From Streptomyces albireticuli (GTDB lineage Bacteria > Actinomycetota > Actinomycetes > Streptomycetales > Streptomycetaceae): a stretch of DNA of 64,000 bases. Position 1 is the stretch's first letter. Every line of letters begins with the position of its first letter. The notes under the pieces were generated by a model, which saw only the letters and a program-made list of their open reading frames with translations, had not been told where the DNA came from and ran no database searches. The DNA is taken from contig NZ_JAJQQS010000022.1 of assembly GCF_021228125.1 (NCBI RefSeq), positions 101,381 through 165,380 of the forward strand, read 5' to 3'. This document shows positions 17,681-26,754 of the stretch, piece after piece. A program made the position numbers and the translations under genes.

Positions 17681-18983
17681 GTGCCCCAGCCCCTCCCCTT
17701 GCCTGCGGCACGGACGGGCCGGGCCGCTGCGGCGCCGGCTCCCGGAGCCGGCGGTATCCCAGGAACGCGACCGCCGCCGCGAGCGCCCCCGCCACCCCGG
17801 CCACCGCGTACCCCGCCTCGGCACCGGCGGCGTCGACCACCCAGCCGGCGGCCGACGACCCCAGCGCCACGCCGACCGCGAGCCCGGTGCTCGTCCAGGT
17901 CATGCCCTCGGTCAGCTGCGCGCGCGGTACGTGCTGTTCGACGAGGGCCATCGTCGTCACCATGGTCGGCGCGATGGACAGCCCCGCGACAAAGAGCGCC
18001 ACGGCCAGGAACGGCAGGCTCCCGACCAGTTGGAGGGGGATCATACTCACGGCCATCGCACACACGCCCAGGAGCCAGCGGCGGGCCATGTCGCTCTTGA
18101 GATGCAGCAGTCCGAAGACCGCCCCGGCCAGGCAGGAGCCCAGCGCGTACACGGCGAGCACCAGGCTCGCCATCGCCTTGTGGCCCTCGTCCTCGGCGAA
18201 GGCGACCGTCACCACGTCGACCGTCCCGAAGATCGCGCCCATCGCGACGAACGTCGCGACCAGCACCTGGAGGCCGCGCGAGCGCAGCGCGGAGCCACCC
18301 GTGTGCTGGCCGCGGGGGTGCGGGGCGGGCTCGGTGCCGCGCTGGGCGGTCAGCCACCAGACGCCGGCCGCGAGGAAGGCGGCGGCCAGCAGGGGCCCGG
18401 CCTCCGGGAACCAGGCGGTGGACAGGCCGATCGAGAGGATCGGCCCGAAGATGAAGCACACCTCGTCGACCACGGACTCGAACGCGTAGGCCGTGTGCAG
18501 CTCGCGGGTGCCGCCGTAGACCGCGGCCCAGCGGGCCCGCACCATCGACCCGACGCTCGGCGTGGTGCCCGCGCAGGCGGCGAAGACGAAGAGCGTCCAG
18601 TCCGGCCAGCGCTGCTGGGCGCTGAGCACCAGACCCGCCACGGCGACCACGGCGACCAGCATCGCCGGGCGCAGCACCCGGCGCTGTCCGTGCCGGTCGA
18701 CGAGCCGGGATATCTGCGGGCCGACGACGGCGGCCGAGACCGCCAGCGCCGCGGAGAGCGCGCCGGCCAGTCCGTACCGGCCGGTGAGCTGGGAGATCAT
18801 CGTGACGATGCCGATGCCCAGCATCGAGAGCGGCATCCGGCCGAGGAGCCCGGCGGCGGAGAAGGCCGTGGCGCCGGGGACGGCGAATATGTCGCGGTAG
18901 GAGCTGGGCAAGGGCACCGCCAGGAGGCTCGGGAGGGGCACGGACAGGGCGGACGGGGCGGGTTCGCCGAGGCAGCGCGGCAT
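17628..18983 (-). CDS. MFS transporter
   Basis: 451 aa major-facilitator permease with about 12 hydrophobic segments and the cytoplasmic loop motif LVDRHGQRRVLRP between helices 2 and 3. The acidic tail (GAHDGDDDRDGDLDKG) is unusual but short. Substrate unknown; it could be a drug or small-metabolite exporter. First gene of a two-gene operon with the lactone oxidase; its start faces ferrochelatase divergently. Confidence 0.88.
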   Translation of the reverse strand: MPRCLGEPAPSALSVPLPSLLAVPLPSSYRDIFAVPGATAFSAAGLLGRMPLSMLGIGIVTMISQLTGRYGLAGALSAALAVSAAVVGPQISRLVDRHGQRRVLRPAMLVAVVAVAGLVLSAQQRWPDWTLFVFAACAGTTPSVGSMVRARWAAVYGGTRELHTAYAFESVVDEVCFIFGPILSIGLSTAWFPEAGPLLAAAFLAAGVWWLTAQRGTEPAPHPRGQHTGGSALRSRGLQVLVATFVAMGAIFGTVDVVTVAFAEDEGHKAMASLVLAVYALGSCLAGAVFGLLHLKSDMARRWLLGVCAMAVSMIPLQLVGSLPFLAVALFVAGLSIAPTMVTTMALVEQHVPRAQLTEGMTWTSTGLAVGVALGSSAAGWVVDAAGAEAGYAVAGVAGALAAAVAFLGYRRLREPAPQRPGPSVPQARGGAGAHDGDDDRDGDLDKGRVA

Positions 18984-19121
18984 GGCACGGGGCCCGGGCG
19001 GGGCGGTGCGGCTACGGGACGTCCGTAAGGGATGTAAAGGGCTTATACAGCTTACGGGCGAGCGTGTGTGCGGCGCACGGCCATTTCCTGCCGGTCAGGG
19101 CAGGGTGGCAGGATCGGACGC

Positions 19122-20285
19122 ATGTCGGACCAGTCAGCAGACCAGCCAGCAGACCAGCAGGCACCCCCGTCGGCAGCCGCGCCGTACGACGCCCTGTTGC
19201 TGCTCTCCTTCGGCGGCCCCGAGGGCCCGGACGACGTCGTCCCGTTCCTGGAGAACGTCACCCGGGGGCGCGGCATCCCCCGCGAGCGGCTCAAGGAGGT
19301 CGGGCGGCACTACTTCCTCTTCGGCGGCGTCAGCCCGATCAACGACCAGAACCGCGAACTGCTCGACGCCCTGCGCAAGGACTTCGCCGAACAGGGCCTG
19401 GACCTGCCCGTGCACTGGGGCAACCGCAACTGGGCGCCGTACCTGACCGACACCCTGCGCGAGATGACGGCCGCCGGACACCGCCGCGTCCTGACCCTGG
19501 CCACCAGCGCCTACGCCTCCTACTCCGGCTGCCGCCAGTACCGCGAGAACCTCGCGGACGCCCTCGCCGCCCTGGAGGCCGAGGGCCTGACCCCGCCGCG
19601 CGTCGACAAGCTGCGGCACTACTTCAACCACCCCGGCTTCGTCCGGCCCATGGCCGAGGCGACGCTCGCCGCGCTCGCCGGGCTGCCCGAGGACGTACGG
19701 GCCGGCGCGCACCTGGCCTTCACCACGCACTCCATCCCCACCGCCGCCGCGGACACCTCCGGGCCCGCCGAGGGCCACGGCGACGGCGGCGCCTACGTCG
19801 CCGAGCACCTCGACGTCGCCCGGACGATCGCCGAGGCGGTCCGCGAGCGGACCGGCACCGAGCACCCCTGGCGGCTCGTCTACCAGTCGCGCAGCGGCGC
19901 CCCGCACATCCCCTGGCTGGAACCCGACATCTGCGAGCACCTGGAGAACCTGCACGGCGAGGGCGTGCCCGCCGTCGTCATGGTCCCCATCGGCTTCGTC
20001 TCGGACCACATGGAGGTCAAGTACGACCTCGACACCGAGGCCACCGCCAAGGCCGCCGAGCTGGGCCTGCCCGTCGCCCGCGCCGCCACCGTCGGAGCCG
20101 ACCCGCGCTTCGCCGCCGCCGTCCGCGAGCTCGTCCTGGAGCGCGCCGCCACCGAGCGCGGCGAGCGGCCCGAGCGCTGCGCCCTCGGCGCCCTCGGCCC
20201 CTCCCACGACCTCTGCCCCGTCGGCTGCTGCCCCGCCCGGGCCCCCCGCCCGGCCGCCGCCGGCGCCGACAGCCCGTACGCCTGA
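19122..20285 (+). CDS. hemH: Ferrochelatase (coproporphyrin ferrochelatase type)
   Basis: 387 aa. Ferrochelatase signatures are present: LLSFGGPEGPDDVVPFLENV near the N-terminus, catalytic His in TTHSIP, and the PIGFVSDHMEVKYDLD segment. Cysteines in YSGCRQY and near the C-terminus (RCALGALGPSHDLCPVGCC) fit the [2Fe-2S] cluster seen in actinobacterial enzymes, which insert iron into coproporphyrin III in the coproporphyrin-dependent heme route (also called CpfC). A CAGGAT hexamer 7 nt before the ATG suggests a leaderless mRNA. Co-directional with the next gene, 15 nt apart. Confidence 0.93.
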   Translation: MSDQSADQPADQQAPPSAAAPYDALLLLSFGGPEGPDDVVPFLENVTRGRGIPRERLKEVGRHYFLFGGVSPINDQNRELLDALRKDFAEQGLDLPVHWGNRNWAPYLTDTLREMTAAGHRRVLTLATSAYASYSGCRQYRENLADALAALEAEGLTPPRVDKLRHYFNHPGFVRPMAEATLAALAGLPEDVRAGAHLAFTTHSIPTAAADTSGPAEGHGDGGAYVAEHLDVARTIAEAVRERTGTEHPWRLVYQSRSGAPHIPWLEPDICEHLENLHGEGVPAVVMVPIGFVSDHMEVKYDLDTEATAKAAELGLPVARAATVGADPRFAAAVRELVLERAATERGERPERCALGALGPSHDLCPVGCCPARAPRPAAAGADSPYA

Positions 20286-20300
20286 GGAGCCCCCGCACCC

Positions 20301-21098
20301 ATGAACCCCCTGAAGGCCGAACTGCTCTCCGTCGCCCTGGAGGCGGCCGCCCGCGCGGGCGCGCTGCTGCGCGACGGCCGCCCGGACGACCTGGGCGTGG
20401 CCGCCACCAAGACCAGCCCCATCGACGTCGTCACCGAGATGGACCTCGCCGCCGAGAAGCTGATCACCGACTTCCTGGCCGAGCGCCGCCCCGCCGACGG
20501 GGTGCTGGGCGAGGAGGGCGCCAGCACCGCCGGCACCAGCGGGGTGCGCTGGGTCGTCGATCCGATCGACGGCACGGTCAACTATCTGTACGGGCTGCCC
20601 TCCTGGGCCGTCTCCATCGCCGCCGAGATCGACGGCGAGACGGCCGTAGGCGTGGTCGCCGCCCCCGTACGCGGCGAGACGTACCGCGCCGTCCGGGGCG
20701 AGGGGGCCTTCGCCGGTGACCGCCCGCTGCGGGTCCGCCCCGCCCCCGCCTTCGGCCAGGCCCTGATCGGCACCGGCTTCGGCTACCTCACCGAGCGCCG
20801 CGCCGCCCAGGCCGAGGTGCTGCGCGCGCTCCTGCCCGAGGTCCGCGACATCCGCCGCGGCGGCTCGGCCGCCATCGACCTCTGCGACGTGGCCTGCGGC
20901 CGGCTCGACGGCTACTACGAGCGGGGCCTCAACCCCTGGGACTACGCGGCCGGCGCCCTGATCGCCCAGGAGGCGGGCGCCCTGACCGGCGGCCGCCCCG
21001 GCGACCCGGCCTCGGGCGAGCTCACCGTCGCCGCACCGCCCGGCCTCTTCGAACCGCTCCAGGCCCGCCTGGAGGAGCTCGGGGCCTGGCGAGGCTGA
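20301..21098 (+). CDS. Inositol monophosphatase family protein
   Basis: 265 aa lithium-sensitive phosphatase family member. The metal-binding motifs are complete: GEEGAS, WVVDPIDGTVNYLYG and the C-terminal LNPWDYAAGALIAQEAG. It hydrolyses a sugar or inositol phosphate; the actual substrate in Streptomyces (inositol-1-phosphate, histidinol phosphate or another) is not shown by sequence. It lies 15 nt after hemH and ends before a strong hairpin. Confidence 0.9.
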   Translation: MNPLKAELLSVALEAAARAGALLRDGRPDDLGVAATKTSPIDVVTEMDLAAEKLITDFLAERRPADGVLGEEGASTAGTSGVRWVVDPIDGTVNYLYGLPSWAVSIAAEIDGETAVGVVAAPVRGETYRAVRGEGAFAGDRPLRVRPAPAFGQALIGTGFGYLTERRAAQAEVLRALLPEVRDIRRGGSAAIDLCDVACGRLDGYYERGLNPWDYAAGALIAQEAGALTGGRPGDPASGELTVAAPPGLFEPLQARLEELGAWRG

Positions 21099-21162
21099 CG
21101 GCGGGGCCCAACCGGCCCGGCAGGCCCCGAGGCGGCCGCACAGACGGCACACGGACACCACA

Positions 21163-21196
21163 GAGCGCCCCCGTGCCGACCGGCACGAGGGCGCTC
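21163..21196. terminator. Bidirectional terminator between the phosphatase gene and a small gene
   Basis: A stem of 8 bp (GAGCGCCC) plus 7 bp (CGTGCCG) with one mismatch, 2-nt loop, between convergent genes. Confidence 0.75.
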
Positions 21197-21223
21197 CGCT
21201 GCGTGGGATCGGCCCCTTACGGC

Positions 21224-21391
21224 CTAAGCGGCCGTGACCCGGACGCCGTGTTCGGCGGCCAGGCGGTGAAGGTCGTCCAGTGCGGCCTGCTCCACCTCGG
21301 CGAGGAAATCGTCGCCCGACCTACGGGCCTGGTCCAGGTCGGACCGGGTGGTCTCTATGCGCTGCAGAATGCCAGCGGTGAACGCGTCCAT
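21224..21391 (-). CDS. Small conserved helical protein (55 aa)
   Basis: 55 aa, starting MDAFTAGILQRIETTRSDLD, almost entirely predicted alpha-helix with many acidic residues and no membrane segment. The frame is convincing because it ends next to a bidirectional terminator and its codons have strong third-position GC. Function unknown. It faces cutR divergently. Confidence 0.7.
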   Translation of the reverse strand: MDAFTAGILQRIETTRSDLDQARRSGDDFLAEVEQAALDDLHRLAAEHGVRVTAA

Positions 21392-21711
21392 GGTGCTGCG
21401 CCCCCTCGTCGTGGGTCGATGGCACGGGGGTGTGCCGACGGCGAAACGATCACGACCGCCCCGGAAGCGGGGGTAACACGGCGTGCAGCCGCCAGGGCCG
21501 GTGTGATCGCGGGTGTGCAGACGTCTTCCCCACCGTGCTCCGCGCGGAAACCTGCCGTCACACGCCAATCCGGAATCCCGCCGGAACCGGGTGCTCACTG
21601 GCTGCCAGGAGCCCCTTACGGCCGGTTTACCGGCGTTGCAGGCAGGATGGATATACCCGGGGGACCCGGGTCGTCACGTGCCCACAGGGCTCAAAGGGAA
21701 GGAAGAACGCC

Positions 21712-22365
21712 GTGCGCGTACTCGTCGTCGAGGACGAGCAGCTGCTCGCAGATGCCGTCGCCACCGGACTGCGCCGGGAGGCCATGGCCGTCGACGTCGT
21801 GTACGACGGGGCCGCGGCTCTGGAGCGCATCGCCGTCAACGACTACGACGTCATCGTGCTCGACCGCGACCTGCCCGTCGTCCACGGCGACGACGTCTGC
21901 CGCAAGGTCGTCGAGCTCGGCATGCCCACCCGCGTGCTGATGCTGACCGCCTCCGGCGACGTCAGCGACCGGGTGGAGGGCCTGGAGATCGGTGCCGACG
22001 ACTACCTCCCCAAGCCCTTCGCCTTCAGCGAGCTGACCGCCCGCGTCCGGGCCCTCGGCCGCCGTACGACCGTGGCCCTGCCCCCGGTCCTGGAGCGGGC
22101 CGGGATCAAGCTCGACCCCAACCGCCGCGAGGTCTTCCGCGAGGGCCGCGAGGTCCAGCTCGCGCCGAAGGAGTTCGCGGTCCTGGAGGTCCTCATGCGC
22201 AGCGAGGGCGCGGTCGTCTCGGCCGAGCAGCTGCTGGAGAAGGCCTGGGACGAGAACACCGACCCGTTCACCAACGTCGTCCGGGTCACCGTCATGACCC
22301 TGCGCCGCAAGCTCGGCGAGCCCCCGGTCATCGTGACCGTGCCCGGCTCGGGATACCGGATCTGA
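21712..22365 (+). CDS. cutR: Response regulator CutR (OmpR family)
   Basis: 217 aa, matching CutR length. Receiver domain with VVEDEQ at the start, phospho-acceptor Asp in VIVLDRDLPVVHGDD and conserved Lys in DDYLPKPF; C-terminal OmpR winged helix ending VTVPGSGYRI. In Streptomyces CutRS controls secretion stress responses and influences antibiotic production. Start is GTG at 21712 behind GGGAAGGA. cutS follows after 6 nt. Confidence 0.93.
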   Translation: MRVLVVEDEQLLADAVATGLRREAMAVDVVYDGAAALERIAVNDYDVIVLDRDLPVVHGDDVCRKVVELGMPTRVLMLTASGDVSDRVEGLEIGADDYLPKPFAFSELTARVRALGRRTTVALPPVLERAGIKLDPNRREVFREGREVQLAPKEFAVLEVLMRSEGAVVSAEQLLEKAWDENTDPFTNVVRVTVMTLRRKLGEPPVIVTVPGSGYRI

Positions 22366-22371
22366 TCAGCC

Positions 22372-23640
22372 GTGCCCTCCACACCCCCCGCCGCCCCGGC
22401 CCCGCCGGCCGGCTCCCGGCCCACGCCGCCCAAGCCCAGCTGGGACCCCCGCCAGCCGGTCGTACGGCCCTTCCCCTGGCTGCGCCCGACCATCCGGATA
22501 CGCCTCACGCTGCTGTACGGCGGGATGTTCCTGATGGCCGGGGTTCTGCTGCTGACGATCATCTATCTACTGGCCGCCCAGGCCCTGAACGTCGGCAGTG
22601 AACCGCTGATCAGGCTGGTCAACGGCAGTCGCGTCGAGGTGACCGGCAGTTCCTGCCCGCGCCTTCCCGGCGCGAGCACTCCGGCCGAGGCCAACGAGAT
22701 CCTCAGTGCCTGCATGCAGCACCAGCGCGCCATGGCCCTCGACAGCCTCCTCAAGCGCTCCCTGCTCGCCCTGCTCGGCCTCGCCGTGATCGCCTTCGCC
22801 TTCGGCTACGCCATGGCCGGCCGGGTCCTCTCGCCCCTGGGCAAGATGACGCGGACCGCCCGCAGGGTCGCCGCCACGGACCTCTCCCGGCGGATCGAAC
22901 TGGGTGGGCCGGAGGACGAGTTGAAGGAGCTCTCGGACACCTTCGACGAGATGCTCGACCGGCTGGAGCGGGCCTTCACCGCGCAGCAGCGGTTCGTGGC
23001 CAACGCCTCGCACGAGCTGCGGACCCCGCTGGCGATCAACCGCACGCTGCTGGAGGTGCACCTCTCCGACCCCGGCGCCCCGATCGAGCTCCAGCAGCTC
23101 GGCAAGACACTGCTGGCCACCAACGAGCGCAGCGAGCAGCTCGTGGAGGGCCTGCTGCTGCTCGCCCGCAGCGACAACGAGATCGTGGACCGCAAGCCCG
23201 TGGACCTCGCCGAGGTGGCCACCAGGGCGCTGGACCAGGCCCGCGCGGAGGCGCAGGGCAAGGGCGTGGAGCTGCGGGGCACCCAGGAGCCCGCGGTCGT
23301 CCAGGGCAACGGCGTGCTCCTGGAGCGCATCGCGCTGAACCTGGTGCAGAACGCCGTGCGCTACAACACGGACGACGGCTGGGTGGAGGTCACCACCCAG
23401 GCCATGCCGGGCCACGCGCTGCTGGTGGTCGAGAACACCGGGCCGGTCGTCCCGGCGTACGAGCTGGACAACATCTTCGAGCCGTTCCGCCGGCTGCGCA
23501 CGGAGCGCACGGGGAGCGACAAGGGGGTGGGTCTCGGGCTGTCGATCGTGCGGTCCGTGGCACGCGCCCACGGCGGCCGGATCACGGCCGAATCACGTGA
23601 GGGAGGCGGATTGATCATGAGAGTGGTGCTGCCCACCTGA
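22372..23640 (+). CDS. cutS: Sensor histidine kinase CutS
   Basis: 422 aa from the GTG at 22372. Pro-rich cytoplasmic start, two transmembrane helices (about 48-70 and 128-150) enclosing an extracellular loop of about 55 residues with exactly two cysteines (C95, C114), a HAMP domain, phospho-His in NASHELRTPLA and an HATPase domain (NLVQNAVRYN, GVGLGLSIVRSVARAHGG). The two cysteines fit a sensor that monitors disulfide formation of secreted proteins, as proposed for CutS. Confidence 0.93.
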   Translation: MPSTPPAAPAPPAGSRPTPPKPSWDPRQPVVRPFPWLRPTIRIRLTLLYGGMFLMAGVLLLTIIYLLAAQALNVGSEPLIRLVNGSRVEVTGSSCPRLPGASTPAEANEILSACMQHQRAMALDSLLKRSLLALLGLAVIAFAFGYAMAGRVLSPLGKMTRTARRVAATDLSRRIELGGPEDELKELSDTFDEMLDRLERAFTAQQRFVANASHELRTPLAINRTLLEVHLSDPGAPIELQQLGKTLLATNERSEQLVEGLLLLARSDNEIVDRKPVDLAEVATRALDQARAEAQGKGVELRGTQEPAVVQGNGVLLERIALNLVQNAVRYNTDDGWVEVTTQAMPGHALLVVENTGPVVPAYELDNIFEPFRRLRTERTGSDKGVGLGLSIVRSVARAHGGRITAESREGGGLIMRVVLPT

Positions 23641-23716
23641 CAGATTCTGCGAGAATGGGGCGGCTGCGGGTTCGCTTTGGGCGGAATTTTCACGGTCCGA
23701 CCCTTGCTGTAGGCGT

Positions 23717-23730
23717 GTGTGATCGCTCAC
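23717..23730. promoter_or_regulatory. Possible Crp-type operator
   Basis: GTGTGATCGCTCAC fits the GTG-N8-CAC skeleton of Streptomyces Crp sites and contains TGTGA/TCACA half sites. It lies in the gap between cutS and the DUF4193 gene. Confidence 0.35.
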
Positions 23731-23855
23731 ATGCGCAAACTTCAGGCCATCCACTCTCCGTGATCGGCGGGACCGGCGGAACGCCGGGAAAATGGGGGTT
23801 TCCGTTGGTCCTGATCACGGGAAGTACACGGGATGGCGTATCCGCATGCGGCTTT

Positions 23856-23873
23856 CGGACCGTGTACGGTCCG
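23856..23873. promoter_or_regulatory. 18-bp palindrome, operator-like
   Basis: CGGACCGT, central GT, ACGGTCCG: perfect 8-bp arms with a 2-nt centre, within the presumed promoter region of the DUF4193 gene. Confidence 0.45.
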
Positions 23874-23879
23874 GTTCGC

Positions 23880-23918
23880 CACCCAACCCCATCACCTCTT
23901 CAGGTGTGCGGTTGGGTG
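23880..23918 (+). other. Two-tier stem-loop in the DUF4193 leader region
   Basis: CACCCAACC pairs with GGTTGGGTG, enclosing a second stem CACCT/AGGTG with loop CTTC. It could be a weak terminator after cutS or a structured 5' leader of the next gene, whose ATG is 120 nt downstream. Confidence 0.45.
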
Positions 23919-24038
23919 TCGATTGAGTAACAGACCTTGATGTGAGGCAAAATCTCCGCCTCAGGTCGGGCACAAGTCCGGCCTCTCACGCGTTACGTGC
24001 GCTGGAGACACCGCAGACACCCAGAGGGGGAGAGCGAC

Positions 24039-24335
24039 ATGGCAACGGACTACGACACCCCACGCAAGACCGACGATGACGTCAACGAGGACAGCATCGA
24101 GGAACTGAAGGCACGGCGGAACGACAAGTCGGCGTCGACGGTCGACGTCGACGACTTCGAGGCCGCGGAGGGCCTGGAGCTGCCCGGCGCGGACCTCTCC
24201 AACGAGGAGCTGTCCGTCCGGGTCCTGCCCCGGCAGGCCGACGAGTTCACGTGCATGAGCTGCTTCCTCGTGCACCACCGCAGCCAGCTGGCCCGCGAGA
24301 AGAACGGCCAGCCGATCTGCCGCGACTGCGACTAG
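24039..24335 (+). CDS. DUF4193 family zinc-ribbon protein
   Basis: 98 aa actinobacterial DUF4193 protein. An acidic N-terminal two thirds (KTDDDVNEDSIEELKARRND) is followed by a small zinc ribbon with two CxxC pairs: TCMSCFLVHH and ICRDCD at the C-terminus. Possibly an RNA-polymerase or nucleic-acid-associated small protein, but its role is not established. It starts behind AGAGGGGGAGAG and lies 13 nt before the next gene. Confidence 0.9.
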   Translation: MATDYDTPRKTDDDVNEDSIEELKARRNDKSASTVDVDDFEAAEGLELPGADLSNEELSVRVLPRQADEFTCMSCFLVHHRSQLAREKNGQPICRDCD

Positions 24336-24348
24336 GACCGGGTCTGCC

Positions 24349-25137
24349 ATGGCAGGCTCGACCCCGTTCCGGAAGCGGCGTTCCCGCCGGCCCGAGCTGA
24401 CCAGCGGGCCGACCGGTGACGCCGCGCGGCAGGACGACACTGCCGGGGCCGTGGCCGGCACCGGCGTCGAGCGGGGCCGCACGGCCTCGCTCGCCGCGGC
24501 GGTCGGCCACGGCGCCAGAATGGGCGGCCGGGGGGCGCGGGCCGGTCTGACCGCCGTCGTCGACCGGATCATCGCGACCGCCCCGCGCATCCCGGTGCGC
24601 GACCTCGCGACCCTGCGCGAGCAGTTTCCCGGCCTCGGCCCGGAGGAGCTCGCGGACAAACTGGTGACCGGCGCCGCGAACGGCACGTCCACCGTCGGCG
24701 CCGGTGTGGGCGCCGCCGCGATGATGCCGGTCCCGCCCGCCATGCCGGCCGAGCTGGCCGCCGAGATCATCGGCGTGGCCGCCGTGGAGTTCAAGCTCAT
24801 CGCCGAGCTGCACGAGGTCTACGGCGTGCGGGCCCCCGGCAGCGCCCGGCAGCGGGCCACGGCCTACCTCGCCGCCTGGGCCGACGAGCGGGGCATCGAC
24901 GTCACCGCCCCCACCTCCGTCAACGCCGCCCTGGGCGGCCAGCTGAAGCGCGAACTGCGCCAGCAGATCCTCAAGCGCACGGTCCGCAATCTGCCGAGCC
25001 TCGCGCCGTTCATGGTCGGGGCCGCCGTCGGCGCGGTGATGAACCGCAGGGACACCAGGAAGCTCGCCGAGAAGGTGCGCAAGGACCTGCGCCGCAAGCA
25101 GGTGTCCTGGGACGCTCTGCCGCCCGGGAAGCCCTGA
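24349..25137 (+). CDS. Conserved Streptomyces protein with amphipathic/hydrophobic helices
   Basis: 262 aa. I do not recognise a named family with certainty. The middle part (about 105-155) has Gly/Ala-rich hydrophobic segments (AANGTSTVGAGVGAAAMMPV, AAEIIGVAAVEFKLIAELHE), a second hydrophobic stretch is near 225-240 (LAPFMVGAAVGAVMN), and the ends are basic. The layout is reminiscent of EcsC/YcjF-like peripheral membrane proteins. Downstream of the DUF4193 gene by 13 nt, probably an operon. Confidence 0.7.
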   Translation: MAGSTPFRKRRSRRPELTSGPTGDAARQDDTAGAVAGTGVERGRTASLAAAVGHGARMGGRGARAGLTAVVDRIIATAPRIPVRDLATLREQFPGLGPEELADKLVTGAANGTSTVGAGVGAAAMMPVPPAMPAELAAEIIGVAAVEFKLIAELHEVYGVRAPGSARQRATAYLAAWADERGIDVTAPTSVNAALGGQLKRELRQQILKRTVRNLPSLAPFMVGAAVGAVMNRRDTRKLAEKVRKDLRRKQVSWDALPPGKP

Positions 25138-25156
25138 GGCTCCCCCGGGGCCTCGC

Positions 25157-25600
25157 TCAGGCCTTCACGGCCGCGAGAGCGGCCGTCAGACGCTCGGGAG
25201 AGCGTGTGGAGAGATAGACGTAGGGCGTCGGGTCGGCCGGATCGGTGATCTCGATCCGCACTGCGGTGGGCACATAGCCGCGCAGCAGCATGAACGCACG
25301 GGGGTCGGCCTTGTGCGTGCGCCAGGCGCGGGCCTCCTCCGCGTCCAGGGTCTCCGCCCGCCCCAGCGCCTCGACGGGGATCCGCGCGTCGCCCGCCAGC
25401 AGCGCGCCGCCCACCACGCGGATCCGCACCGACCCGTAGGCGCTCACGGCCACCGCGGCCAGCGCGCCGCCGCCGACGAGCCCGCCGACCATCGGCACGG
25501 GACCCAGCGGAAGCATGATCAGTCCCGTGGCGATACCGATGAGAACCGCGATGAACCACCAGGAACGGGGCGCGGTGAGGCGTTCTTCGTATCCCTGCAT
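25157..25600 (-). CDS. DUF3093 family membrane protein
   Basis: 147 aa. Starts MQGYEERLTAPRSWW, a typical DUF3093 opening, followed by two transmembrane helices (about 15-35 and 38-58) and a soluble PH-like beta domain. Conserved in actinobacteria, function unknown. Convergent with the preceding gene and divergent from the thioesterase gene. Confidence 0.88.
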   Translation of the reverse strand: MQGYEERLTAPRSWWFIAVLIGIATGLIMLPLGPVPMVGGLVGGGALAAVAVSAYGSVRIRVVGGALLAGDARIPVEALGRAETLDAEEARAWRTHKADPRAFMLLRGYVPTAVRIEITDPADPTPYVYLSTRSPERLTAALAAVKA

Positions 25601-25659
25601 GGGCCCAAGCTTGACACGGACGGGACCGGGCCCGGCCCTCGCGGGTAAGGTCAGCCCCT

Positions 25660-26244
25660 GTGAGTGGAAGAACGACAGCGCTGACGCCCCCGGACGGTGC
25701 CGAGCCGCCCGTGCGGCACCCCGACGCGCCCGCGCCCGGTGAGGCCATCGGGGCGCACTACGAACACTGCTTCGGATGCGGCGGAGGCGTCCCGCACGGC
25801 CTGCACCTGGAGGCCCGCGCGGGCGAGGGCGTGAGCGTCACCGCCGAGTTCCGCGTCAAGGAGGCGCACCAGGGCGCCCCCGGCCTCGCGCACGGCGGGG
25901 TGCTGGCCACCGCGCTGGACGAGACGCTGGGCTCGCTGGGCTGGCTGCTGCGGGTGATCGCGGTGACCGGCCGGCTGGAGACGGACTACGTCCAGCCCGT
26001 ACCGGTGGGCACCGTGCTGCACCTGGACGCGGCCGTCCACGCGGTGCACGGCCGTAAGATCTACGCCACGGCCACCGGCCGGATCGGCGGTCCCGAGGGC
26101 CCCGTCGCGGTGCGCGCGTCGGCGGTGTTCATCGAGGTCAAGATCGACCACTTCATCGAGAACGGCCGTCCCGCCGAGATCCAGGCCGCCCTGGCCGACC
26201 CCGACCAGGTGAAGGTCGCGCGAGCTTTTGAGGTGAATCCATGA
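25660..26244 (+). CDS. Hotdog-fold thioesterase (PaaI family)
   Basis: 194 aa from a GTG start. The hotdog helix motif GLAHGGVLATALDETLGSLG near residues 80-100 identifies a PaaI-type acyl-CoA thioesterase; HCFGCG near residue 37 is a small Cys motif typical of this actinobacterial group. Substrate unknown. TAAGGT 8 nt before the GTG suggests a leaderless transcript. It overlaps dut by 4 nt (ATGA). Confidence 0.88.
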   Translation: MSGRTTALTPPDGAEPPVRHPDAPAPGEAIGAHYEHCFGCGGGVPHGLHLEARAGEGVSVTAEFRVKEAHQGAPGLAHGGVLATALDETLGSLGWLLRVIAVTGRLETDYVQPVPVGTVLHLDAAVHAVHGRKIYATATGRIGGPEGPVAVRASAVFIEVKIDHFIENGRPAEIQAALADPDQVKVARAFEVNP

Positions 26245-26753
26245 GTCATGCGCCCAGCGGCGCACCCGTCGACGTGCTGATCCGCCGGGTGGACCCCGAG
26301 GTCCCGATCCCGGCCTACGGGCACCCCGGCGACGCCGGCTGCGACCTGGTGACCACCGAGGCCGCCGAGCTGCCCCCGGGGGAGCGCATGGTGCTGCCCA
26401 CCGGGATCTCCATCGCGCTGCCCGACGGGTACGCGGCGTTCGTGCACCCGCGTTCGGGTCTCGCCGCCAGGTGCGGGGTGTCCATGGTGAATGCCCCGGG
26501 GACCATCGATGCCGGGTACCGTGGAGAGATCAAGGTGATCGTGGTCAACCTGGACCCGCGGGAGACCGTCCGGTTCGAGAGGTTCGACCGCATCGCCCAA
26601 CTGGTCGTCCAGCAGGTCGAGAAGGTCCGCTTCCACGAGGTGGCGGAGCTTCCGGGCTCGGCACGGGCCGAAGGGGGCTTCGGGTCCACCGGTGGCCACG
26701 CTGCCGTGGGGAATGGATTCGCTTCGGTCGCCAGCGACCGGGAAGGACAGTGA
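26241..26753 (+). CDS. dut: dUTP diphosphatase
   Basis: 170 aa trimeric dUTPase. All five motifs are visible: HPGDAGCDL, HPRSGLAARCGVS, NAPGTIDAGYRGEIKVIVVN, RFDRIAQLVVQ and the C-terminal glycine-rich GGFGSTGGH that closes over the site. It hydrolyses dUTP to dUMP, protecting DNA from uracil. Translationally coupled to the thioesterase gene upstream; the DUF3710 gene starts 1 nt after its stop. Confidence 0.95.
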   Translation: MSHAPSGAPVDVLIRRVDPEVPIPAYGHPGDAGCDLVTTEAAELPPGERMVLPTGISIALPDGYAAFVHPRSGLAARCGVSMVNAPGTIDAGYRGEIKVIVVNLDPRETVRFERFDRIAQLVVQQVEKVRFHEVAELPGSARAEGGFGSTGGHAAVGNGFASVASDREGQ

Positions 26754-26754
26754 C

